64,000 nt of DNA from Polysphondylium violaceum (taxonomy: Eukaryota; Evosea; Eumycetozoa; Dictyosteliales; Dictyosteliaceae), in assembly GCA_000277445.1 (NCBI GenBank), contig AJWJ01000059.1:1-64000 (forward strand), given 5' to 3'. A program made the translations under genes and the position numbers. This document shows positions 45,533 through 56,931 of this stretch, piece after piece; within the stretch, counting starts at the first letter, position 1, and each line of letters begins with the position of its first letter. Below the pieces are notes generated by a model. That model ran no database searches. It saw nothing but the letters and a program-made list of their open reading frames with translations, and was not told the origin of the DNA.

Positions 45533-48042
45533 TTAATTAATCAATTTAGCTTGTTCTTCAGAAACGAGTAAATTTGAATTTTCATCAATCCATTTTGGAT
45601 AAACTCTTTTATAGAGATTCATACAAATGGTATCTTGTTGATTCATTGTACCGTCGAAAAGACATTTCATACGACCATGAGTACCAAGAGAATCTTTGAT
45701 ATGACCAGTTCTACCCAACTTTGTGTATAATTCAACTTTTTTAAACCACATAATATCCTCTGGATAATAAAACATATCGGTGACGGTGACAAACTTTTTA
45801 CTGATAGACTTGGCAATGAAACCAGTGAGGGTGATTCTCTTGCAAATGATACGATCTGGATTAATGCTAGAGAGGTAACCGGTGGCAATGAGATCGTCGC
45901 AACTGCTGTTCTTAAAGATTAAAAGAGGGGTTGGGGGATATGAAATGGGACCATATATAGTGGCCACTGTGTTTCTGCCTGGGAAGAGGTACTTTTCGAA
46001 TTTTTGTTTATCACAATTGGGTGAACTGAGAGAATAGATGGGGTTGGTACTGAATTTTCTCCAGCCATATTGGAAGAAAACAGTTTCTTTGGACTTGACA
46101 GTGTCTTGATAGGTCTTGTACTTTTCGACGTTAAAGTGGAGTACAGAAATCTTGTTTTCGTATCTATATAAACCAACGGCGACGTGGGGCTTGACATTGA
46201 TGGCATCTACAAGTTGTTTTGGACCCTTGACTAAATGAATTCTAACATAGACACCTGGTTTAACTGGTGCTCTCTCCAAGAGGGCAATAGAGTTTTTCAT
46301 GGATTGATTAAAACTGTGGAATTGGTAAATTTTGGCATAGTCGAGTGGAAGATTTTCTTTTGGATTCCATGGAGATGATCTAAATGATTTTAATCCTCTA
46401 TAACGAGAGAATCTGATTCTAGCGGGAACATTGTGTGGACAATCTACTTCATCTGGGAATTCAATCTCTGTTCTTTCGTCTTTTCTTCTAGTTTCTTCAT
46501 CTTCAGATTCTGATTGCATATCATTTCCTTCATCATCAGATTCCTTTAATAATTCATCGGTGATTTGTGATTTATCTCTAATATATTTCCATTTATTATC
46601 TTCAGTTTTTGCTTCCTCAACTTCTTCTTTTTCTTCTTCAACTCCTTCTTCTTCCTCTTCTTCTTCTTCTTCGTCTTGACCCATTTGTTGTTGTTCATGT
46701 TCAACTTGTTCATCATCCATCATATTATCCATTTCTTGATCATCAACATCGTCTTGATCCTCTTGTTCATCATCGTCAAGATACCATGATGATTGATAAG
46801 AAGAGGTGCCTTTTGGAACAAGTTTTTTCTTTTTGTTTTTAGCCATTTCAATTTCTTCGTTTGTAATGATTGGTTGCTCGAGATCCAATGGATCTGGAGT
46901 ATTATAGGTTTGAATTGTATCTCTATCTTGCTTTTCTGCTTGATCAATGATGGTTGGAGCTTGAGTGTCATCCATTTCACCAGTGTAAAAAGACTTTCTT
47001 CTAATATGTGGATCTGCAACCAACTCTATCTTTTCAATTTGGTAATCACCAAAATCTGGAATGTGAATGATTTGTTTAGCAGAAAGATTTTGAGCACGAA
47101 CAAAACCTTCAATGGTGACAATATCGCTTTGTGGTACAACTTGTGCCTTTTCAATGATCATATAGGCTCTTTGATTTCTCCAAACGATTTGATTGATATG
47201 TATATTTTCGAGGTATCTATTGACTTGAGAGGCATCCTCTTCAGTGTCGATTGGCAACACCTTTGGTTCATCGGGAAAGTGAAAGTGGAAACTTGAAACA
47301 AATTGCTTCTTTAAGTCGTTCTTTTTCTTTAAAGGAATTTCTGAAAAGTTTTGAATCAATTGCATGACAGTTGGTACTGATTGTGCTTTGACAATTGAAA
47401 ATATACGTTCAGCACGTTCACTCAACACTGGTTGATTTGCGTCGACAACAAATAAAACAATATCTGATAATTTACAATATTCAACAATAATTTCAACATC
47501 ATTTGATCTACATTCCATCAACATCATTCTAACTTTACTTGTAATTGATACTGTTGAAAATACTGTATTTTCTTGACCAGTAGTAGTCTCCATTGATGAT
47601 TCATCTACTGTACCATTGTTGACTAATTTTTGTAATAATAATGTTTTGATTTTGCTTGTATCACAATTTTCATCCAATGATACAATTGACTAATAATAAT
47701 GTAATAATAATGTAGTTAGTATTATTAACTCAATATTTTCTAAAACATTCAAAAATAAAAGACACATACAACAATACGTGGTGGCAAGAGATCTGGGAGA
47801 CCCAATCTTCTTCTCTCTAAAATTTCATTCTTTTTTGATTGAGCCAAGTGTTTTTGTTTTTGTTTTTGAATTTCAAATTTACTTGGGGCAATTGCTAAAT
47901 TTTTGAGTGATTGTCTTGGTTGATTGGTTTCAACTTTACCTTGTGCTCTTCTTTTCACAGCACCTTTACTATCATGTTTACCTCCTTTGAAACCTTTGTT
48001 TGATTGTTTCAATGAACCTGATCTATGTTGATGATGTTCCAT
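45533..48042 (-). CDS. tsr1: TSR1, late 40S ribosome assembly factor
   Basis: GTPase-fold protein without GTPase activity that sits on pre-40S particles in the nucleolus and cytoplasm. Exon 1 (48042-47770) and exon 2 (47689-45533) join in phase 0 to 809 residues (human 804). The N-terminal basic region (LKQSNKGFKGGKHDSKG) matches the family. A G-domain-like part, an AARP2CN domain (about 230-310), a very acidic insert and the conserved C-terminal half (IRFSRYRGLKSFRSSPWNPKENLP; KYLFPGRNTVATIYGPISYP) follow. AK6, about 9 kb away, acts at the same 40S maturation stage. Confidence 0.95.
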
Positions 48043-48471
48043 TTTATGATATAAGAGTTGGTGGCTAAATAGTATGTATTCACACTATAAATTCGACTCT
48101 TCCTACTAGTTTATCAAAAAACAATAACTCTCGTATCGCGTGAAAAAATTTATACAAAAAAAAAAAACGAAACGAAAAAAAATTACAAAAAAATAAAAAA
48201 AAAATTAAAAAAAAAGTAAAAGGAGATGAAAAAATTTTCAAATGATTCCATTCTATTTTGGACACCATTAATATGGAGTTTGAATGAAAAATAAGATTGA
48301 TCAATTAAGAATATGCATTACTACGATCGATATGTTTTCAAATCAATCTTTATATTACATTTGTTTGAGAGGTGTGAATTTTTTTTTTTTTTTTATTAAA
48401 AATTTTTGATCTAGATTTGTTGTGAGGATCCCAATTTATTAAACTTATAATACTTGGATATACACTATAAG
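48043..48471. other. Divergent intergenic region upstream of TSR1
   Basis: 429 bp with A runs (48157-48185, 48187-48216) and a T run (48379-48394). No ORF supported beyond chance. Confidence 0.55.
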
Positions 48472-49549
48472 ATGGATAAAAAGGATAAAGATAAACTAAA
48501 GTTGATACATAAAGTGACGTTGAAAAAGTTTATGTCTAAAAAGACAAAGTCACAGGTATCGGCAGCAGTTGCCGCTGCTGCTGCATCATCCACACCCTCA
48601 TTACAAACCTCACCATCATCAATGCAACTGTTGTCTAGCAAAGAACAAAAGAAACTCAGAAAACTTGCAAAGAAAAAAGAAAAACTCATGTTAAAACAAC
48701 AAAAGAAATCAGGTGGTGTTGGTTCAACTGGTGGATCATACTCTACACCATCTTCGTTGTCGTCTCTTGGAAAGAGCAGTAGTACGGATGACTATGACGA
48801 CGATGATGATGACGACGACGATGACACAAGTAGTTTCTTTGACGACGATGACGATGACGATGACGATGAAAACTCTGGCGATGAAACACCATATAGTCCA
48901 ACATCCTCAGATTTGAGTAAAACCCTCACACCCAAAGAACTCTATAATAACGTTGTTGAAAAACAAAGATCAATTTTCAACACACCTGTACATTTCACAC
49001 CTCTCCTCGAAGCCCTCAAGGTGGCGCAGGAGGATCAACATCATCTCCTCTTTATCGTTCATTGTGTAGAATGGAATCAATTATGTAGAAATATGTAAGT
49101 CATATTATTTTAATCTAAACCCTTTCACACTTGACTCACAATCATTGATCCGATCGATTTTGGGGGAGGTTTATTCTTAAAACAATTTAAACCCATTTTA
49201 AGTCTAAAATCCCTAACAATTTATTTTTTTCAAAATATCTAGGATAAATTCAATTGAAAATCTATTATCAAATGATAGACAGTGTTTGTATTTTTTTATC
49301 AATCAAACCTCTGCAGAATTTAAAAAAGAATACCCTGGCGAGTTGACAGGGGTGCCACACACGAGTGTATACTATCGACAGAAACCATTTAAAATCAATA
49401 GAGACTCCCCTACATATGATTGGCCTCAAGAGGAGAAAATCAGATCCTACCTAAATCCTCTTCAACTTGAAGAATTGTATAAAACTTGTAAAGAATCAAT
49501 TAATCACTATCATCCAGATCAAAATTTTGAAATTACTTTGGATTTTTAA
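48472..49549 (+). CDS. Unknown acidic protein with possible thioredoxin-like C-terminal domain
   Basis: Exons 48472-49094 and 49243-49549 join in phase to 309 residues. The N-terminus is Lys-rich, with an Ala run, a second Lys-rich helix and two strongly acidic Asp runs (about 108-140). The C-terminal 150 residues look globular: LLEALKVAQEDQHHLLFIVHCVEWNQLCR, then CLYFFINQTSAEFKKEYP and GVPHTSVYYRQKPFKI. That pattern of a core strand, a helix and a proline after GV recalls thioredoxin-fold proteins, but there is no CxxC. I could not place it in a named family. Confidence 0.68.
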
Positions 49550-51780
49550 TCTCATCGTTGGCTATCTACATACATATATATCGTTATATATTTTTTGTTT
49601 ATTTAAATATATCGATATAAATAATTAATTTTGACAAATAATTTTCCAAACAAGAGTAATAAAAAGTCGTAAATAAATTTTATAAAAAAGTAAATTGACC
49701 AATGAGATGAAGTTTCACATATCTTCCTTAAAAAGCCTTATTAGTATTAAGAAAATATTATTTTTTTTAATTCACTTCCAGTAGATGTATTACATCAACA
49801 ATCATGCAGCCAATGAGGAGGATTGTGAAAATAATTTTACATATATAGTTTCTCTGTGATAAAAACGTGCATAATGCCCAAAAGTGTTTTTTTTTAAAAA
49901 ATTTTTTTTTTTCAAAATATCTTACATTGTTGTTGTTAAATTACAACAGCTATGGTGGAAGTATGTGTGTATGTGTGTTTGTAAATCTAAACCGTAATTT
50001 GATTTTGATTGATTAGTGTGATTCGGGTAAGGTGGGTGGCGAAGAGTTTTTCTTGTGATCCACATAAATTTGTGGAAACAAAAACGTGGTGTTTGGTAGC
50101 AAGGCGAAAAAAATACACAACTACCATAGATATTAAAATATTTTAAAATGCAATTTTTTTGATGTTGTCAACATTTTTTCATTTTCCAAAATAATTTTTT
50201 TTTTTTTTGGTGGGTGAGCATGCAAACTTTTATTTCGATCTACTTTGAGCATTGTGTTTGTGAGATTTTAAGTCTACCTCTTTCTCTTTTCATCCCCTCT
50301 CTCAGCTAAAGGCATGGGAGATAGATGGATGTGGGGATATTCTTTTCTTTTTGTTTTTTTTTTTTTTTTATATATGTATAAAAAGGTTAGTGTTTCAGAT
50401 CTGAAGGGCTTGTTTATTTAAGAATCATATGAATCTTATCAATTTTTCATTATTCACATATGAGAATACACTCACACAGAGACATATAACACACTCCTAA
50501 TATAACTCACACACATACATATATCTATTTTATATAGATAGATTGAATCACCAATCACCAATCACTTACTAACTCACTCATACCCACACCAGCACTCACT
50601 CATTTAAACCAACTCACACACTTGATTTGATACCTGATACGCTCGATCGACATCGTCTTTTTTTATTGAATTTTTTCCATAAATTTCAATACATCATCTT
50701 CCGCACCTAGTTTTTTTTTTCTCACTCCCTCTCCTTTCTTTAACTTTTTTTGGTTACCTTTATTTTTCTTTTTAATATTTTTCCTTATCAAAAACACACT
50801 GTACATTTACACATAAATAGATATCTCAGTGCACCACCTTACCTTCACCAGCGCCCAAAACCAAAACCAAACACACACACACCGCTCTTTCACCAAAAAG
50901 AAAAAAACAATACATATAATATAACCCCACCACCTCTTTTCATTTCTTTAGATTATTTCATTACAATCTACCTTCTTTTTTTTTTTTTTTTTTTTATTAT
51001 ATTAACAATTAATAAATTTTTAATTTTTTTCTGTGTAATCAATATATCCATTTCTATTTATTTATTTCCTATTGTTGGTGACATATTTCACACAATCCAA
51101 ATTTGTGTTATTTTTGTTTTTTCCTTTTCATTTTAGCTTTACAATTTTTTAAAATCAAATTAAAATCAAAATCAAATTAATCAAAATTACATCAAATCAA
51201 TTTATCACCTCCTCCCCCCCACCTCAACACATTCACCAAAATTAAAAAACAACATTAAACTATTTTTATAATTGTTTATTTACTACTATAATGAAAGAAT
51301 ATTGATTGTGCGGTCAGTCATCGAGTGCTTGAATAATAATAATAAAAAAAAAATCCATTACCCTCCCTCTTGCTTTTTTTTTTATTATTACTAAATTACT
51401 AAATTATAATTATACATTATTTATTTTGTTTCAATATCCATATATTTCCATTCCACCCACCTCCTCTTTGAACAACACCCCATCCATTGCACACACTACC
51501 ACCACCACAACAACAACAACAACAACAAAAATACCACCAAAAAATTTCGCTCTTTTTTTGGCTCCATTTATTTTTAGAAAGCTTGCATCTTTCTCTGGAT
51601 TAGTTTTATCCTCTCTCATCTCACCCTCCTTTATTATTAAGGTATTATCTCATTAAGAATTAATTTTAAATAGTATAAATGAATAAATAATAATCATAAT
51701 AATAATAAATAGCAATTAGTAGCAAGATAAATATAAACTCTGTTATCCTTCCATCTATATATAATATCATATAATATAAA
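49550..51780. other. Gene-poor region upstream of the Asn/His-rich gene
   Basis: 2.2 kb without a supportable coding ORF; open frames near 50750-51136 and 51426-51656 lack ATG starts and are low-complexity. A TATA-like stretch TATAAAAAGG (50377-50386) is followed by a 12-bp perfect palindrome (50394-50405). A second palindrome is at 50059-50076. From about 50450 on it is pyrimidine- and CA-rich, as dictyostelid 5' leaders often are. It may be a long promoter plus leader, possibly with a leader intron (donor-like site near 51641). Confidence 0.5.
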
Positions 51781-52368
51781 ATGAAAGAACATTTCCAACC
51801 TGTTCTCTTTCAAGACCATATAGACAATTCTCTGCCCGCAACGTGGAGTCTCATAGAAATTGAAAAAGGGAAAACAATGGGTACAGAAGCAAAACTACAT
51901 CACCGAAATACACAAAACCTTCACAATAATCTCCATATTCACCATCATCATCATCATCCATTGAGTCCTAATCCTTACTCTGGATATTCTGTGTACAATG
52001 GGAATAGTAGTAACAATAGTAGTCATCACAGCCATAATAATTTAAACCATAATTATCAAAACTATCATAATGTACAAATGGTACCAATGATGAATCCTTA
52101 TAATAACAGTAATAATAATAATCCAAATAACAATAATTATTTTAACTTTAATAATAGTCAACCGTTTCACTTTTTACAACTACACTCAACACTAAGTAAT
52201 CTATCTGAAAAACTAAGTGCACAAGAAGAAAAACTATTGATGTTACAATCAATTGCTAAAGAAAATGAAGAAAAATTTAAAGAAATTGAAAATCAATTAT
52301 GTATCTTTACTAAAAATATTAATGAACTATATGAAATAAATGAATCGATGGATGATAGAATCAATTAA
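51781..52368 (+). CDS. Asn/His-rich protein with C-terminal coiled coil
   Basis: Single exon, 195 residues; I do not recognise a family. Residues 1-35 are ordinary (FQPVLFQDHIDNSLPATWS). Residues 40-135 are His-, Asn-, Tyr- and Pro-rich, with a run of six His. Residues 138-190 form a clear coiled coil with Leu heptads (LSNLSEKLSAQEEKLLMLQS). An adaptor or regulatory factor is possible. The long upstream DNA suggests regulated expression. An extra upstream exon cannot be excluded. Confidence 0.65.
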   Translation: MKEHFQPVLFQDHIDNSLPATWSLIEIEKGKTMGTEAKLHHRNTQNLHNNLHIHHHHHHPLSPNPYSGYSVYNGNSSNNSSHHSHNNLNHNYQNYHNVQMVPMMNPYNNSNNNNPNNNNYFNFNNSQPFHFLQLHSTLSNLSEKLSAQEEKLLMLQSIAKENEEKFKEIENQLCIFTKNINELYEINESMDDRIN

Positions 52369-53753
52369 TATCAGAATAATAGTGAATCATAGTAATAGTG
52401 TTTAATAGTCAGTTTTATAGCAACCATATTTATTTAAAATATTAATAAATAATAATAGTCAAAAGCAATTAGAATTAAAATAATAATAATAATAATAATA
52501 ATAGTAATAATAATAGTAATAATAATAGTAATCATAACAACTATAGTGTTTGTTGTTTTAAATATCATCTCTAGAATATATCTTATTTATTTGTTGGAAT
52601 TCACATCACCAACCATCACATTAAAATACTTGTAAATAATATATTTTTTTCTTGTCAAAAAGAAAACGCGCATCTACAATATTGTTTTGAATTGATAAAC
52701 TCGTAGAAGGGCATATAGTCCAACACCAATCAATTTCAATGGACCTACGGCCATCACCAAAGATTGGAATCAGATCTGATCGACACAATCTAAAATTACG
52801 AAAAATAATAAAATATATTTTTTTTTTTTTCAATCCAAAAAGGAGGTTTTTGTGCAAAAGTCGATGATTTTTCAAAAATATTGTTTTTTTTATTTTTTTC
52901 TCAATCCTGATTGTTTGATATCATTTGTGAAATAATAGTCAGAGTCCATCATCGTCATCAGATATCAGATATACTATTGGCAAAGTTTTCTAATACTCAA
53001 ACTCATAATAATATCACTCTGTCCACCAAACCAATCAAAACAAAGCCCTGTCGTCCCACCCACTCCCAGACCTCAAAAGAATCCGAAAAAACTAAAAATA
53101 ACTGCAAAAAAGGTATTTGTGCAAATTTTTGCAAAAAAAAAAAAGAAAAAAAAAAATCCTTAGAGTTTTTTTGAATCACAGTTTTGACAATTTGTATTTT
53201 TTTCAATTATAAACAACAATTGTGTGTGTTTGTGCTAAATTTATCTTTTTTTATCTTTTTTTTTTGTACAATATCAAAATCACCTTGAGTGTGTGTTGTG
53301 TTTGATCTCAATTTTTAATATTTCATTCACATTTTTATCTGTCCATATAACGAGTGGATATTTTTCATATTACCCCACCTCCACCCCCGCCCACTTTCAT
53401 CATCCTATTTAGATAATCATACACCCACCCTCAAACAAACAGCAACAACAACAGGGATTACAGCGCTATTATTACACATCAACATTATTCCCTTTTCACA
53501 CTTTTTTATCTTGGAAAAAGTAAACACAACAACAACAACAACAAGTACACTCTCATCGTAAAACTCTGATAACTCCCCAAATCATCATTTTATTCAACTA
53601 TAACCTCCCTCTTGTGTGTTGATTTGTTTTTATTTTTTATTTTAATTGTGTCAACTAGAGGAGGGACAGATTATTATAGAGCTACTATTTATCACAGACA
53701 GCAAATAAATTAAGTTTATTATTTATACACTAAACACCAACAACAATCATATA
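52369..53753. other. Intergenic, upstream of the MPL-type phosphatase
   Basis: 1.39 kb holding an AAT/AGT repeat (52479-52533), T- and A-rich tracts and C-rich patches such as 53373-53394 and 53421-53432. Open frames are low-complexity and lack support. Likely promoter and long 5' leader of the phosphatase gene. Confidence 0.55.
52479..52533. repeat. AAT/AGT trinucleotide repeat
   Basis: About 18 repeats of AAT with scattered AGT units just downstream of the Asn/His-rich gene. Confidence 0.85.
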
Positions 53754-55897
53754 ATGGGTAATACAAACTCGACAAACAATGGCGGAAATAATGTAAATAA
53801 CAATGGCAATCAATTGAGTTCAAGTGGTGGAGTAGGAAGATATAGGGTTCAAATCGTTGATTTAAATGGAAAGCTTCATATCGACTACAGAAATAGAAAT
53901 ATGAAGAAATTAAAATCAACCATGTTTTCAAACTTTATTGATGCATCCTATGAAATTGTTTCTGCAGACACTCTCACCAACAGTGACTATATGAAAAATA
54001 AACCAAACAAGGTGGTACCTGCATACAGTAAATCAAATTCACAAGTACAATTACCAACTGGCCAGCAAAATACAACCACCACTACAACAGTCACTGCCAC
54101 ATCTACCATCTCGTCATCATCATCAAATAGTACTATTAATGAATCAGCAACCACTGATGACCATTTAGTCAACAATACATTTGAATCATCGTCACCTGTA
54201 CCATCACCATCATCATCACCATCCAAAAAACTTGGACTCCGTATGCAATTTAATCCAGATTTAACTATTGAGGAGACTATAAAAGTATTGGAAGAACAAG
54301 AGTTGGAAAAACAAGAACAACAACAACAAGTACCCAACAGCGAGGGAGATGTATCAAATCATAATATTGTAATTTCATCAGAAGAAAAAGAGCTTGATGG
54401 AGCTACTACTAAAAACTCAACAGACTCTATATCACCACTCAAAAGATCAGCATCTGATAATAAATTAAAAACAAACAACAACTTGGCCATCTTGAATGAA
54501 AGTCAAAATCAAAGAAACTCTGTCAATATTATACCCACAACAACCACAACCACCTCCACCACACCTTTATCCTCTTCACCAAATACCATTAGTAAATCAT
54601 CTAAATTTGGTAAAAAAGAATCTAAAAAGCAATCATCCAATCAATCTAGTCACAGAAATTCACCAAATGTACTCGATTTACAAAATTTAAAGAATCAATT
54701 AGACATCAACTCTGTCGATTTATCCATCAACAGATTGGAAAACATTCAACCAGAGATCCTCAAGATTATGAATGCACTCAATGTCAAAGAGATTTCATTG
54801 TCTACAAACTTTTTCCAAATCATTCCAGATTTTGGAATGGTGAAATCTCTTCAATCCATTAATCTCTCTAGAAACAAGTTGAACAAATTCCCAATCCAAA
54901 CATTTTTAGAATTACCAAATCTATCAAATATCATTTTAGATAGAAACAGTATTTCAATTTTACCAGAAGAAATTGGTAAATTAACCAGTCTCAAATATTT
55001 ATCAATCAGAAATAATTCAATTGATGCTATTCCAAATTCATTTACAAATCTTTTTCAATTGGTCACATTGGATCTTTCAAATAATAGAATTAAATTTTTA
55101 CCAAATAATTTTGAACAATTATTATCATTAAGGTAAGTGTTTTAAGAATGTTTACATAATACACATCGATATTAACACTTGTGTTTATTAATTATAGAAT
55201 GTGTTGGTTAACAAATAATTCAATTACAATGTTGCCATCAATGAAAAAGCTCGTAAATTTAACAATTTTTGATGTTGCATCAAATCGTTTAACTTCAATT
55301 CCATCAGATTTGGCTTATTTATCAAAACGTGAATCAGGATCTTTAATTGAACTCAATATTAGAGACAATAAAGAAATCTATCAATTACCATTGGAATTCA
55401 AAACTTTGGAAACAGGATTCACTCTAACCACCAGTTTACCAACTGAAATTATACCAGGTGTTTATCTTGGAGGTTTGGATAGTGCAAACAATCTTGGTAT
55501 TCTTCAAGCACTCAATATCACTCATGTATTACTCGCCATTGGTGACTTGCAACCATGTTTCCCAAAATTTTTCAAATACTATACTATCGATGATGCCAGA
55601 GACACTCCTCAATACGATTTGTCTATACATTTTGATCAAACAAACTGTTTTATTGAACAAGGTAGAACTACAGGTGGTGTGTTGGTTCATTGTAGAGCAG
55701 GTATTTCAAGAAGTTCAACTTTAATAATATCCTATTTAATCAAGTATCACAATCTATCCTATCAAAAAGCATTTGAATTTGTGCAATCAAAGAGACCACA
55801 AGTTCAGCCAAACTCTGGTTTTAAGGAACAATTGTTAAAGTATAGTTCAAAAATTTTATATAATAATCAAATCAGTGAACAAACCCTTGGAAATTAA
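53754..55897 (+). CDS. mpl1: LRR dual-specificity phosphatase, MPL family
   Basis: MAP-kinase phosphatase with leucine-rich repeats; in D. discoideum MPL1 limits ERK2 phosphorylation. Exons 53754-55132 and 55198-55897 join in phase to 692 residues. The start MGNTNSTN is a good N-myristoylation signal. A Ser/Thr/Gln-rich region spans to about 310, then short LRRs (about 320-525, LxxIxLSxNxL type). The phosphatase domain (about 535-680) has C625 and R631 in VHCRAGISRSS and the general-acid region IDDARDTPQYD. Membrane tethering through myristate is inferred. Which of the MPL paralogues it matches cannot be settled by eye. Confidence 0.88.
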
Positions 55898-56180
55898 TTA
55901 GTTTTATAGAAAATAAATTATTAATAATTCGAATTTTAATAAAATGTATTGGTACCTCTTATAGAATTACTATAAAAGAGGATAGCTTTGGCATAATTGA
56001 TATTGTAATTATCGAATCTGACAAAGGTGACATTTACTCTTTAAATTTGAATAATAATTTAAATGTTTATTTTGGTATTTTACACATTTGGACAAAGGTA
56101 TGTTTTTGGATCGACTCCATATTGGTTTATTTATATAATAAATATATCTATGTACATTTCTTAATTAATTTAAATTAATT
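55898..56180. other. Convergent intergenic region
   Basis: Under 300 bp of AT-rich DNA between the 3' ends of the phosphatase and small peptide genes. Nothing else seen. Confidence 0.5.
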
Positions 56181-56415
56181 TTACATTGAGTAGAATGGTT
56201 GAGCAAAATAAGCATTTGGTGTTTTTTTAGCTTTAGTTGTACAACTCATATTATTGGAATTTTCAACATTAATCATTGGCGAATTCATTTTCAATGATGA
56301 AGATTTGATTGATTTGTTTAAAGATAAAGAAGAGATAATTTCTATTTAATTTAATTTATCATTAGTATGATTTTTTAGATTATCTTTAAATAGATTAATA
56401 CATACGAAAAATCAT
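56181..56415 (-). CDS. Small 56-residue dictyostelid-type peptide gene with 10-nt first exon
   Basis: Exon 1 is ATGATTTTTC (56415-56406) before a GTATGT donor; exon 2 (56341-56181) follows an AAATAG acceptor. The join is in phase and gives MIFQIISSLSLNKSIKSSSL and on to a TAA stop, 171 nt in all. The N-terminal pattern (short hydrophobic start, then Ser/Leu/Lys) and the early intron resemble the many small Dictyostelium developmental peptide genes, which begin MTIFxSISS or alike. The end is KTPNAYFAQPFYSM. No signal peptide cleavage site or known domain. The function is unknown. Confidence 0.68.
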
Positions 56416-56931
56416 TTTTTTTATTAAAGAGAGACAATGAAATCTTTAGTTTTGTTTTTAATTGTTAAATTGATGATTAAAAGATATTTGTTTCCACTTA
56501 AATAGCAAGGGAATTTATTGAATTATTTAAAAAAATGGGAAATTAATTATCATCGGTTAATAATAGTAGAATCGAAAATGTTGTTGTCAAATATCTATGG
56601 TTGAAATCAAATTTTTTTACGTGTTGACAACATTAATATTTGTAATTTAAAAGTTGAGAACAACCCCAATCTTTAAAGTATATTTGAAAATGAGAGTTTG
56701 GTGGATAAAAGGGTTTTTTTCACACAAAAATCGTGTGTTTAAAAAGAAAACATCAACACCCACCACACAACAAATATTGAATCAACATCTATTACAAGAT
56801 GATTTCATTAATATAGACTATCATTAGCGAGCGTCAATTAAACCCTCTATGAAATTTCCATTTATTATTTATTTAATTTAGTCTCTATGGAAAAGGAAAT
56901 TGGGATGTAAATGAATGAGTTTATTTAAAAA
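56416..56931 (-). other. Intergenic, PIKfyve 3' end to small peptide gene
   Basis: 516 bp. A palindrome at 56721-56737 (CACAC, then GTGTG) lies about 300 bp upstream of the small gene, and an interrupted inverted pair near 56578-56634 shares TGTTGTCA/TGACAACA. No ORF supported. Confidence 0.5.

Noticed and set aside
50750-51656. Two open frames with His/Pro/Thr-rich translation
   Set aside because: Neither has an ATG start; they read through pyrimidine- and CA-rich leader-like DNA.
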